Assembly (NCBI GenBank): GCA_937925645.1
Contig: CALAMB010000132.1
Span: 1 to 21,866 of the forward strand
Length of the DNA: 21,866 nucleotides
From: an uncultured Acidobacteriota bacterium
GTDB taxonomy: Bacteria; Acidobacteriota; JAAYUB01
Reading direction: 5' to 3'
A program made the position numbers and the translations under genes. Below are positions 15,594-21,866 of this stretch, piece by piece. The stretch's first letter is position 1. Each line of letters starts with the position of its first letter. Below the pieces are notes generated by a model. The model had not been told where the DNA came from, made no database searches, and was given only the letters and a program-made list of their open reading frames with translations.

Positions 15594-16039
15594 GCCGGGC
15601 GCAGTTCGTCACCGAATCGGAAGCGGACACCTTCGCCCTGGGCCGGGCGCTGGCGCGCCGGCTGACGCTGCCGGCGACCATCCTGTTCTTCGGGGAGCTG
15701 GGCACGGGCAAAACCGTGTTCATCCGGGGCATGTGCCGCGAGCTGGACGTGCCGCCGGCCGCCGTCCGCAGCCCCTCCTTCACTCTTGTCAACGAGTACC
15801 GCGGCCGCGGCTGCGTCGCGCACGTGGATCTGTACCGGCTGGGAGGGCTGGACGACCTCGAGTCCATCGGCTTTCACGACCTGGCGGAGACGGCCGACCT
15901 GCTGCTGGTGGAGTGGGCCGAACGGCTGGAGGCGGGGCGGCCCGGAGCGCTGGAGGTCCGGATGGAGCATCTGGGCGGTGACCGGCGCCGGGTGACCATC
16001 GTCAACGGTCCCGACGGCGTCAGCGTGGGGGAGGCCTGA
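15590..16039 (+). CDS. tsaE: tRNA threonylcarbamoyladenosine biosynthesis ATPase TsaE
   Basis: A 149-residue P-loop protein. Walker A is GELGTGKTVFIRG near residues 34-46; SPSFTLVNEYRG, VDLYRLG and LLLVEWAERL are the family-specific blocks. TsaE works with TsaB and TsaD to make t6A37 on ANN-decoding tRNAs. I chose GTG 15590, which overlaps the nnr stop (GTGA), because translation would otherwise begin deep inside nnr. No SD is needed for coupled restart. Length matches the family. It converges on the secreted-protein gene with only 18 bases between stops and no clear terminator. Confidence 0.95.
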   Translation: MSRAQFVTESEADTFALGRALARRLTLPATILFFGELGTGKTVFIRGMCRELDVPPAAVRSPSFTLVNEYRGRGCVAHVDLYRLGGLDDLESIGFHDLAETADLLLVEWAERLEAGRPGALEVRMEHLGGDRRRVTIVNGPDGVSVGEA

Positions 16040-16057
16040 ACCGGAGCGGCCGGCGCG

Positions 16058-16672
16058 TCAGTGGTACCAGCGGAACAGCACGTCGCCGTGGTGGACGCGT
16101 GTCAGGCGCTCAGTGTAGTGGTTGGCCTGGTAGCGGAGCAGGAGGGGGAACGCCCGGTCCCGCTGGAAGCAGTAGCCGCGGCCCAGGTTGTCCGTGGCCG
16201 TGAGCGCGGGCACCGTCCGGCCGTCGACGGGCACCGCCGTTTCGCCCGTCCGCCGCAGCCAGCTCGGATGGCGCTGGATCTGGAGTTTTACCTTGTCCCC
16301 CCGCGCCAGTTCATCATACACCGCGGCGCTGAGCACGAGCAGCGTGCCGTCCAGCGGCACTTCCCGCCCGTTCTCCAGGATCACGCTGCGGTAATACCGG
16401 CGGGCCTCCGCCAGCACGTCGGGCGCGAGGACGAACGCGCCAAGCCGGAAACCTTCTTCCCATTCCACCCGCCACTCGGGGGCGGCGGTCCGGATGCGGT
16501 ACACCGTGCGGGTCGCCGACTGGGCCTCCGCGCCGTCCACCTGCCCCGCATACTCCAGCACCATCGGCGCGGCCAGCTCGATGCGGTCCGCCGCCGGCTC
16601 GGCGGGAAAGGCGCCGGCCGGGGCCGGGAACGCGAACAGCAGGATGGCGACGATGCGGCGCATGGCCCTCAT
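16058..16672 (-). CDS. Small secreted protein of unknown function
   Basis: A 204-residue protein from ATG 16672, which overlaps the purB stop (ATGA); GAGGAGG lies about ten bases upstream inside purB. A second Met at codon 4 is possible. The signal peptide is MRAMRRIVAILLFAFPAPAGAFPA, with cleavage near residue 21-24. The mature part is rich in beta-strand (MVLEYAGQVDG, ATRTVYRIRTAAPEWRVEWEEGF, LLVLSAAVYDELARGDKVKLQIQ) and ends with RVHHGDVLFRWYH. I do not recognise the family. A longer frame continues upstream into purB but has no coding character there. It is probably expressed only with purB; no functional link is visible. Confidence 0.78.
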   Translation of the reverse strand: MRAMRRIVAILLFAFPAPAGAFPAEPAADRIELAAPMVLEYAGQVDGAEAQSATRTVYRIRTAAPEWRVEWEEGFRLGAFVLAPDVLAEARRYYRSVILENGREVPLDGTLLVLSAAVYDELARGDKVKLQIQRHPSWLRRTGETAVPVDGRTVPALTATDNLGRGYCFQRDRAFPLLLRYQANHYTERLTRVHHGDVLFRWYH

Positions 16673-17979
16673 GATCCGGCGGCCTCCTCGGTGAACACCC
16701 GCTCGAAGATCGCGTCGACGTGGCGCAACTGGTGTTCGAGACTGAAGTGGCGTGCGATATCGGCCTCCGACAGATGGCGCCGGATGTCGGCGTCCGCCTG
16801 AACCAGCGCCTGGAAATCGCCGCCGGTCTCCCAGGCGCTCATGGCCGCCCGCTGGATCCACGCGTAGGCGGTCTCGCGCCGGACGCCCCGCTCGGTGAGC
16901 GCCAGCAGGAGCTGTCCCGAGTAGATCAGCCCGTGCGTCAGCTCGAGATTGCGCCGCATGTTCTCCGGGTAGACGTGCAGCCCGGTGACGATCCCCGTCA
17001 GGGTCCGGAGCATGTAGTGGACCAGGGTGGTGCTGTCGGGCAGGATGATCCGCTCCACCGAGGAGTGGGAGATGTCCCGCTCGTGCCACAGCGCCTGGTC
17101 CTCGAGCGCGGCCAGCGCGTGGGCGCGGACCACCCGGGCCAGCCCGCAGATTTGCTCGCACTTGACCGGGTTGCGCTTGTGGGGCATCGCCGACGAGCCC
17201 TTCTGCCCGGCGCGAAACGGCTCTTCCGCTTCGCGCACCTCGGTCCGCTGCAGGTGGCGGATCTCGAGGGCGATCTTCTCGAGGGTGCCCGCCAGCACGC
17301 CAAGGGCGGCGAGGAACTGGGCGTGGCGGTCGCGCTGCAGCACCTGGGTGCTGATGGGCGCGTGGTCGATCCCGAGCTCGGCGCAGACTTCGGCCTCGAT
17401 TTCCGGGTCCAGGTGCGCGAAGGTGCCCACCGCGCCGGAGATCTTGCCGCAGATCACCCCCCGGCCGGCCAGCTCGATGTACGGCCGCTGGCGCCGCAGC
17501 TCGGCGTACCAGAGCGCGAACTTGAGGCCGAAGGTGGTGGGCTCGGCGTGAACCCCGTGGGTCCGGCCCATGACAGGGAGGGTCTTGTGGCGGAAGGCCA
17601 TCTCCTTGAGCGCGCCGGACAGCGCGTCGGCCTCGGTGCGGATCGCCGCCACCGCCTCCCGGAGCACCAGCGCCTGGGCGGTGTCCACCACGTCGGTGGA
17701 GGTCAGCCCGTAGTGGAAGAAGCGGGAGTGCTCGCCCACCTGCTCAGCCACCGCGGTGGTGAAGGCGATCACGTCGTGGTGGGTGACGGCCTCGATCTCC
17801 AGAATGCGCGGGATCGAGAACGACGCCTTCGCCTCGATGGCCGCGACCGCCTCCGCCGGGATCAGCCCGCGCCGGCCCAGCGCCCGGCAGACGGCCAGTT
17901 CCACCTGCAGCCAGCTGCCGAATTTGCGGTCCTCGCTCCAGATCCGGGCCATCTCCGGGGTGGTGTAGCGGGGGATCAT
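16669..17979 (-). CDS. purB: Adenylosuccinate lyase
   Basis: A 436-residue protein of normal length. Family marks are the N-terminal IPRYTTPEMARIWS, TSTDVVDTAQ (93-102), GRTHGVHAEPTTFG with the active-site His, LQRDRHAQF, and the signature GSSAMPHKRNP with the catalytic Ser in its flexible loop. It cleaves SAICAR to AICAR and adenylosuccinate to AMP in purine synthesis. ATG 17979 is preceded by AAGGAGG with seven bases spacing. It lies 13 bases after the YycJ-like gene and overlaps the next gene by four bases. No other pur genes are near. Confidence 0.97.
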   Translation of the reverse strand: MIPRYTTPEMARIWSEDRKFGSWLQVELAVCRALGRRGLIPAEAVAAIEAKASFSIPRILEIEAVTHHDVIAFTTAVAEQVGEHSRFFHYGLTSTDVVDTAQALVLREAVAAIRTEADALSGALKEMAFRHKTLPVMGRTHGVHAEPTTFGLKFALWYAELRRQRPYIELAGRGVICGKISGAVGTFAHLDPEIEAEVCAELGIDHAPISTQVLQRDRHAQFLAALGVLAGTLEKIALEIRHLQRTEVREAEEPFRAGQKGSSAMPHKRNPVKCEQICGLARVVRAHALAALEDQALWHERDISHSSVERIILPDSTTLVHYMLRTLTGIVTGLHVYPENMRRNLELTHGLIYSGQLLLALTERGVRRETAYAWIQRAAMSAWETGGDFQALVQADADIRRHLSEADIARHFSLEHQLRHVDAIFERVFTEEAAGS

Positions 17980-17992
17980 GGGCGCGCCTCCT

Positions 17993-18778
17993 TCAGTCGA
18001 TGGTGATCACCGGCGTGGGCCGGTCTTGGTCGGCAACGATGATTTCGGGCGCGCCGGCGCGGGCGGACGTGCGCTGCGCCAGCGCTTCCAGGGCGGTCAG
18101 GCGGGCGATCTCGGGATGGTTGTTCTTCCGGCTCAGGTGCGCCAGCACGATGGTGGCGGCGATGCCGTCGAAGTCCTGCGTCAGGAAGCGGCCGAGGTCC
18201 CGGTTGCTCAGGTGGCCCACCCGGCTCAGCACGCGCTGCTTGAGCTGCCAGGGATACGGGCCGATCTTGAGCATCTCCTCGTCGTGGTTGGATTCGATGA
18301 CCAGGCAGTGGGACTGCCGGATCCGCTGGCGGACCAGCTCCGTCATGCAGCCCAGGTCGGTGACGTGCGCCAGCTGGACACCCCGGCAGCGGACGATGAA
18401 TCCGCAGGGATCGATGGCGTCGTGGGAGACGGCGAACGGCAGGATCTCGAGGGGGCCGATTCCGAACGCCTGGCCGACCTGGAAGTGCTCCACGGCGGCC
18501 TCGGTGCCGTTCAGCGCGGGGCCGGAGGCGGTGCCGGGGGAAAGGAAAACCGGCACCGGCGCGGACTTGAGGAAGACCGGCAGTCCGCCGATGTGGTCCC
18601 GGTGCTCGTGACTGATCAGGATGCCCGACAGGTGGTCGGGACGGATGCCCGCTTCCTGCAGGCCGTGGCGGATGCGCCGGGCGTTGAGTCCGCAGTCGAT
18701 GAGGATGTGACAGTCCCCCGAGGAAACCAGGGTGCAATTTCCGCCGCTGCCGCTGCCGAAGAGACGTACTTTCAACAT
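17993..18778 (-). CDS. Metallo-beta-lactamase-fold hydrolase, YycJ/WalJ-like
   Basis: A 261-residue protein starting FGSGSGGNCTLV, a hallmark of the YycJ group. The metal motif is HEHRDH (57-62) instead of the usual HxHxDH with Ser or Thr before Asp-His; His, His, Asp and His are all retained. Further ligands are SHDAIDPC, the Asp in HVTDLG, and a late His in AHLSRKNNHPE. The fold hydrolyses phosphodiesters or nucleic acids, and YycJ-type proteins have been tied to DNA mismatch processing and cell-wall control, so exact role is open. ATG 18778 has no strong SD. It is the first gene of the purB operon; a weak promoter may lie in the 129-base gap upstream. Confidence 0.88.
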   Translation of the reverse strand: MLKVRLFGSGSGGNCTLVSSGDCHILIDCGLNARRIRHGLQEAGIRPDHLSGILISHEHRDHIGGLPVFLKSAPVPVFLSPGTASGPALNGTEAAVEHFQVGQAFGIGPLEILPFAVSHDAIDPCGFIVRCRGVQLAHVTDLGCMTELVRQRIRQSHCLVIESNHDEEMLKIGPYPWQLKQRVLSRVGHLSNRDLGRFLTQDFDGIAATIVLAHLSRKNNHPEIARLTALEALAQRTSARAGAPEIIVADQDRPTPVITID

Positions 18779-18879
18779 GTGGTCGGGGCCTGGGTGGCGA
18801 TCTCAAACGTGCCAAACTATCACACCCGCCGGGGACGCGCAAGGCACATTCCGCGGGGCGGCCGCGGCGAGCGGGGCGT

Positions 18880-18905
18880 GGCGCGGACGGCCGGCGTCCG
18901 GCGCC
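18880..18905 (-). terminator. GC-rich hairpin after the DUF1573 gene
   Basis: Two bases after the stop, GGCGCCGGACG pairs with CGTCCGCGCC around a CCGGC loop, leaving one bulged base. No T-run follows, so it may act as a stability or Rho-related structure. Confidence 0.4.
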
Positions 18906-18907
18906 GC

Positions 18908-19987
18908 TCAGCGGGGCGGCGGCGGAGCGGCGGGATCGGCCGGCGGCGCCAGCCCGGCCATGTGGCGGCGGTCCTCCAGCGTCAGGATCACCCGCGGCGA
19001 CGCGGGGTGATCGGTGTGGACGACCAGCTGCGTCGGAGGTTGTGCAGGGAGCGCGGCGTCCGGATCCAGGCGGAACGTGATCTTCTGAACGTGGACCGTT
19101 TTCCCGCCCACCGTGCGCTGCAGCGGCAGGGCCGCCGCCGACAGCCAGGGCGGCGTCGCCACTCGGGTGACGGTGAACGGCACACTGTCCCACAGGTAGA
19201 CGACCCGCTCCGGCGGGGTGCTTTGGGCGAAATCCAGCAGGTCCAGATAGCGGGTGGACGGTTGGATGGGCCCCGTGACCAGGCCGCGCACCGGTACGCG
19301 CACCCGCTCCTCCACCTGACCGTTGAACACCAGTTCCACCCATTCGTCCAGCATCACTTCGGCCTCCGCCACCTGGAGCCGGACGGACACGCGGTAGCGG
19401 CGGTCGTCCACCGGAGTGAAGGCGGCGATGACAATCGGGGATGACACGCTCACCGACTGGAGCGCGTGGATGGCGTCGTCGTTGATCTCGACGGCCAGCT
19501 CCGCGGCCGCGCCGTTGACGTCGTCTTTCGGCGCCATGGCGAAACTCAGGACGGCCGGCGTGACGTCGAGACGGGTGTATGCGTCGCCGACGATGTAGAA
19601 CGCGACGCGCGGCTGGCGCGGATCGTCGGTGACCAGCCAGACGCCGTCATAGAAGGAGCCCCGCTTGTCCCGGACGTCCAGCACGATTTCCAGCGTCGTG
19701 GTTTCCTGCGGCGCCAGCCGGTTGGCGCCCAGGTTGAAGCGGGCGCACTCGCACATGGACTCGACTTCGAGGATGTTCAACGGGGCGGTGCCGGTGTTGG
19801 CGATGGTGAAGGTGTGGACGATCGGCGGACCGGCGGCGGGGACGCGACCCGCGTCATGGTAGCGGTCGGCGGCGGCGAGAACCGGCCCCTCGCCGGCGGG
19901 CGCTTCGGGCGCCTGGGCGGCCAGCGCGCAGCCCAGCCATACAACCAGGCCGATTCGGATCAGGTGGACGGCGAGCGATCGGTTCAT
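18908..19987 (-). CDS. Exported DUF1573-domain protein
   Basis: A 359-residue protein from ATG 19987. The signal peptide is MNRSLAVHLIRIGLVVWLGCALAA; the Cys does not fit a standard lipobox (Trp at -3), so a signal peptidase I site after ALAA is more likely. Residues about 55-145 are DUF1573: HTFTIANTGTAPLNILEVESMCEC, PQETTTLEIVLDVRDKRGSFYDG, VTDDPRQP. Here the usual CGC motif reads CEC. A second Ig-like half follows (VPVRGLVTGPIQPS, PASPRVILTLED) and the tail is Pro/Ala-rich. DUF1573 proteins are envelope-associated with unknown role. A longer frame to 20065 lacks signal-peptide logic. TACAAT sits at 20002-19997, close enough that a transcript could start almost at the ATG; no SD is visible. 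Confidence 0.85.
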   Translation of the reverse strand: MNRSLAVHLIRIGLVVWLGCALAAQAPEAPAGEGPVLAAADRYHDAGRVPAAGPPIVHTFTIANTGTAPLNILEVESMCECARFNLGANRLAPQETTTLEIVLDVRDKRGSFYDGVWLVTDDPRQPRVAFYIVGDAYTRLDVTPAVLSFAMAPKDDVNGAAAELAVEINDDAIHALQSVSVSSPIVIAAFTPVDDRRYRVSVRLQVAEAEVMLDEWVELVFNGQVEERVRVPVRGLVTGPIQPSTRYLDLLDFAQSTPPERVVYLWDSVPFTVTRVATPPWLSAAALPLQRTVGGKTVHVQKITFRLDPDAALPAQPPTQLVVHTDHPASPRVILTLEDRRHMAGLAPPADPAAPPPPR

Positions 19988-20063
19988 GACAACTGCATTG
20001 TAACCCGGACCGAATGCCGCGCGAAGCATTATCCCGGGTGTGGCGGCCCGTCCGGCGGCGGAC

Positions 20064-20127
20064 AAAAAAAACCGGCTTCTTCAGCCCCCCTGAACCCGCA
20101 GGTCCCGTGAAAGGTCTGAAGAAGCCG
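20064..20127 (-). terminator. Strong intrinsic terminator on the minus strand
   Basis: CGGCTTCTTCAG (minus, from 20127) pairs perfectly over 12 bases with CTGAAGAAGCCG, around a 31-base loop that can itself fold (CCTG/CAGG). Eight T follow (20071-20064). It ends 76 bases before the DUF1573 ATG and 250 bases after the response-regulator stop. Confidence 0.85.
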
Positions 20128-20246
20128 TCGAAATGAGAAAACCCAGTCGTTCCCAACCCGTTTGCTGTCAAACAACCGTGTGTCGGGTTCGGTTCATGTA
20201 TCAGGTCCTGGGTACCCTGAACATGAAGAGCCATCACCAGAGCCCG
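20064..20246 (-). ncRNA. Candidate structured RNA or attenuator leader upstream of the DUF1573 gene
   Basis: On the minus strand, hairpin 1 (20226-20194) has an 11-pair stem TCATGT+TCAGG with one bulge and a ten-base loop. Hairpin 2 (20189-20155) closes with AACCCG/CGGGTT. ACCCAG in the loop of hairpin 1 can pair with CTGGGT at 20146-20141, a six-pair pseudoknot. The terminator at 20127-20064 follows. If the weak promoter at 20281-20253 is real, the RNA is about 180 nt. Known motifs of 6S, SRP, tmRNA, RNase P, TPP and c-di-GMP RNAs were not found. It may be a free small RNA or a control leader. Folding was done by eye only. Confidence 0.4.
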
Positions 20247-20252
20247 ATCCGC

Positions 20253-20281
20253 ATGCTAAAGCAAGTGTAAACCGCTGCCCA
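20253..20281 (-). promoter_or_regulatory. Weak sigma70-like promoter before the RNA candidate
   Basis: TGGGCA (20281-20276) and TAGCAT (20258-20253) are separated by 17 bases on the minus strand; each matches consensus at four of six positions. The -35 lies in a CCGCTG/CAGCGG hairpin (20285-20272) that could instead be a transcript-end structure of the two-component operon. Confidence 0.3.
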
Positions 20282-20376
20282 GCGGATCGTAAATCAGCGA
20301 TTCCCTGATAACGGCCTTCAAAAATCCTGATGACTGAGCGCCGCAGTGAGGATGGGACTGCCGGCCGCCGGGCCGG

Positions 20377-21027
20377 TCAGAGCGGCGAGAGGCCTTCGCG
20401 GATCGCGTACTTGGTCAGCTCGGCGACGCTGTGCAGGTCGAGCTTGGCCATGATTTTCAGCCGGTACGATTCGATGGTCTTGCCGCTCACGTGCAGGATG
20501 CCGGCGATTTCCTTGGTGCTCTTGCCTTCCGCAATGAGCTGCAAGACTTCCCGCTCGCGCGGCGTGAGCGGTTGGGGCGGGGCGGCGGGGCCGGCCGCCG
20601 GCGTCCGGCGGAGCACGTCCTCGACCAGGACGTTGGCGATGGCGGGGGAGACGTACGCGTGTCCGCCGACGACGGCCCGGATCGCGGTAATGAGCTCTTC
20701 GGCGGCGGAATCTTTCAGCAGGAAGCCGTTGGCGCCGGCCTGGAGCATGCCGATCAGAAAGCGGCGGTCCGAATGCATGGACAGGGCGATCACCTTGACC
20801 CGGGGGTGGCGCGAACGGATCTGGCGGGTGGCCTCGATCCCGTTCAGGCCGGGCATGGCGATGTCCATGATCACAACGTCGGTGGGCTGGCTCTGAATCG
20901 CCTCGATGGCCGAGCGGCCGTCGTCGGCTTCGGCGACGACGGTCATGTCCGCCTGCTTCTCCAGCAGGGAACGCAGGCCCTCCCGAAGGATCTTGTGGTC
21001 ATCCGCGAGCAGGATGCGCAGCGTCAT
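20377..21027 (-). CDS. NarL/FixJ-family response regulator
   Basis: A 216-residue protein. The receiver (1-120) has Asp 9/Asp 10, phospho-acceptor Asp 55 in IMDIAMPG, Ser 83 in ALSMHSD, and Lys 104 in LLKDSA. A Pro/Ala linker leads to a LuxR-type HTH at about 150-212: LTPREREVLQLIAEGKSTKEIAGILHVSGKTIESYR. It is a DNA-binding regulator activated by phosphorylation. ATG 21027 has AGGAGGG six bases upstream; the start lies inside the kinase gene (29-base overlap), so the two are co-translated. Targets unknown; the DUF1573 gene and RNA candidate lie directly downstream. Confidence 0.95.
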   Translation of the reverse strand: MTLRILLADDHKILREGLRSLLEKQADMTVVAEADDGRSAIEAIQSQPTDVVIMDIAMPGLNGIEATRQIRSRHPRVKVIALSMHSDRRFLIGMLQAGANGFLLKDSAAEELITAIRAVVGGHAYVSPAIANVLVEDVLRRTPAAGPAAPPQPLTPREREVLQLIAEGKSTKEIAGILHVSGKTIESYRLKIMAKLDLHSVAELTKYAIREGLSPL

Positions 21028-21866
21028 CGTTCCCTCCTGGCGCCGGGGCCGGCTGGGCCACGGGCAGAGTCAGGACCACTCGGGCGCCGCCGCCCTTGGC
21101 GCGGCCGATCTCCAGGCGGCCGCCGGTGAAACCTAGCCGTTCCTGCAGGAAGAACAATCCGAAACCGCCGGCGGCGGGCACCGGGGTCGAAGCGGGGGCA
21201 AAGCCCTTGCCGTCGTCCTCGACGACGGCGCGCACCTGGTCGTGCTCCCGCCGGAGCGACACCCGGATCCGGCGGGCGCCCGCATGCTTGATGGCGTTCA
21301 CCAGCAGCTCGCGCACGCCCTGGAACAACAGATCCCGCATCTCGATGGTGAGTGGCTTGGGCTTGGAATCGGTTTCGAGCGCGATGGGGATGCCCGACTG
21401 CTGGCCCAGGTGTTCCACCAGCCATTCGGTGGCGGCCTCGAGGCCCAGCAGGTCGAGGACGGGCGGGCTGATTTCGGAGATGAGCGATCGCGTCTCCCGG
21501 ATGGTTGCCTCGATCAGGCTGGCCGTTTCCGGCCACGGCCCGCCGGCGTCGGCGGTGGACTCGGGGCGCAGTTCCCCGAGTTTGATCTTGGCCAGCGCGA
21601 GGGACTGGCCGATCCGGTCGTGCAGGTCCGAGGCGATCTTCCGGCGCAGGCGGGCCTCGGCCAGCGACAGTTCGTTGGCCAGCGAGCGGAGCTGCTCCTG
21701 GTAGGCGAGCACCTGCTCCTCGGCGCGGCGCCGGTCGGTGATGTCTTCGATCATGGCGAAGCCGAACGCGGCCGGGCGATCCCCCTGGCGGATTATGTAG
21801 AGCGTCATCTTGGCCCAGAAGCAGCTGCCGTCCTTGCGGAGGTAGCGCTTGATGAGCGGAATCCAG
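20999..21866 (-). CDS. PAS-containing HisKA_3 sensor histidine kinase, C-terminal part
   Basis: The frame is open to the window edge, so the N-terminus is missing (288 residues visible). The first visible residues (WIPLIKRYLRKDGSCFWAK, then MTLYIIRQGDRPAAFGFAMIEDITDRR) are the end of a PAS/PAC sensor. A coiled helix leads to the HisKA_3 dimerisation region with phospho-acceptor His in IASDLHDRIGQSLALAKIKL. The ATPase follows: RELLVNAIKHA (N box), VEDDGKGF (G1), GGFGLFFLQERL (G2). An ATG at 21808 is internal to the PAS domain and is not the start. This kinase class pairs with NarL-type regulators, matching the overlapping gene downstream. No membrane segment is visible in the part present. Confidence 0.93.
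   Translation of the reverse strand, partial: WIPLIKRYLRKDGSCFWAKMTLYIIRQGDRPAAFGFAMIEDITDRRRAEEQVLAYQEQLRSLANELSLAEARLRRKIASDLHDRIGQSLALAKIKLGELRPESTADAGGPWPETASLIEATIRETRSLISEISPPVLDLLGLEAATEWLVEHLGQQSGIPIALETDSKPKPLTIEMRDLLFQGVRELLVNAIKHAGARRIRVSLRREHDQVRAVVEDDGKGFAPASTPVPAAGGFGLFFLQERLGFTGGRLEIGRAKGGGARVVLTLPVAQPAPAPGGNDDAAHPARG

Noticed and set aside
16673..17161. Upstream extension of the small secreted protein
   Set aside because: Out-of-frame reading of purB; the signal peptide and ATGA overlap fix the start at 16672.
16720..19444. Two plus-strand frames longer than 400 codons
   Set aside because: Antisense to purB, the YycJ-like and DUF1573 genes, which carry clear family motifs.
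20064..20330. 6S RNA, SRP RNA, tmRNA or TPP riboswitch
   Set aside because: Size or short pieces are suggestive (for example ACCTGAT), but the conserved cores of these RNAs are missing.

Overview
This window is a GC-rich bacterial chromosome segment. Dense, mostly housekeeping and signalling genes surround one compositionally different island. The gene set (PDZ-bearing sensor kinase, receiver-PP2C regulator, small Fis-type HTH protein, DUF1573 protein, YycJ-type hydrolase, many short overlaps) and the odd word-like tandem tracts best fit an Acidobacteriota-like genome. No rRNA or clade-specific marker is present, so this placement is only moderately supported.

Layout. 1-981: two leftward genes, a truncated M29-like aminopeptidase and a 100-residue zinc-ribbon/coil protein. 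1003-2493: a divergent promoter, then a nitroreductase overlapping a secreted DUF4412-like protein. 2494-4431: about 1.9 kb with only one small membrane-protein gene (3684-3959, minus). It holds short-unit tandem tracts, a 298-nt inverted-repeat element, and a pair of 70-nt inverted repeats (64/70 identical) bracketing a lower-GC interior. It abuts the 3' end of tRNA-Ser(CGA). 4683-6700: a GntR-type regulator translationally coupled to an adenosine deaminase family enzyme. 6875-12702 (minus): a signalling cluster of TPR lipid/periplasm-targeted protein, three-PDZ membrane histidine kinase, receiver-PP2C phosphatase and 79-residue Fis-domain protein. 12851-16039 (plus): class V PLP enzyme, bifunctional NAD(P)HX repair enzyme and TsaE. 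16058-18778 (minus): YycJ-like hydrolase, PurB and a small secreted protein. 18908-19987 (minus): a DUF1573 exported protein. 20064-20376: an intergenic region with a strong minus-strand terminator and a possible pseudoknotted RNA. 20377-21866 (minus): a NarL-type regulator and its overlapping PAS/HisKA_3 kinase, cut by the window edge.

Working together. The 6.9-12.7 kb cluster reads as one cascade. Three PDZ-like modules outside the membrane and a GAF domain inside would feed a kinase, whose partner regulator outputs through a Ser/Thr phosphatase (partner-switching style) instead of DNA binding. The co-transcribed Fis-domain protein could supply a DNA-binding arm. The GntR-deaminase pair looks like a self-contained purine-related unit. 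The strongest candidates for undescribed biology are the inverted-repeat island beside tRNA-Ser and the structured RNA candidate upstream of the DUF1573 gene. Functions given for both are inference.
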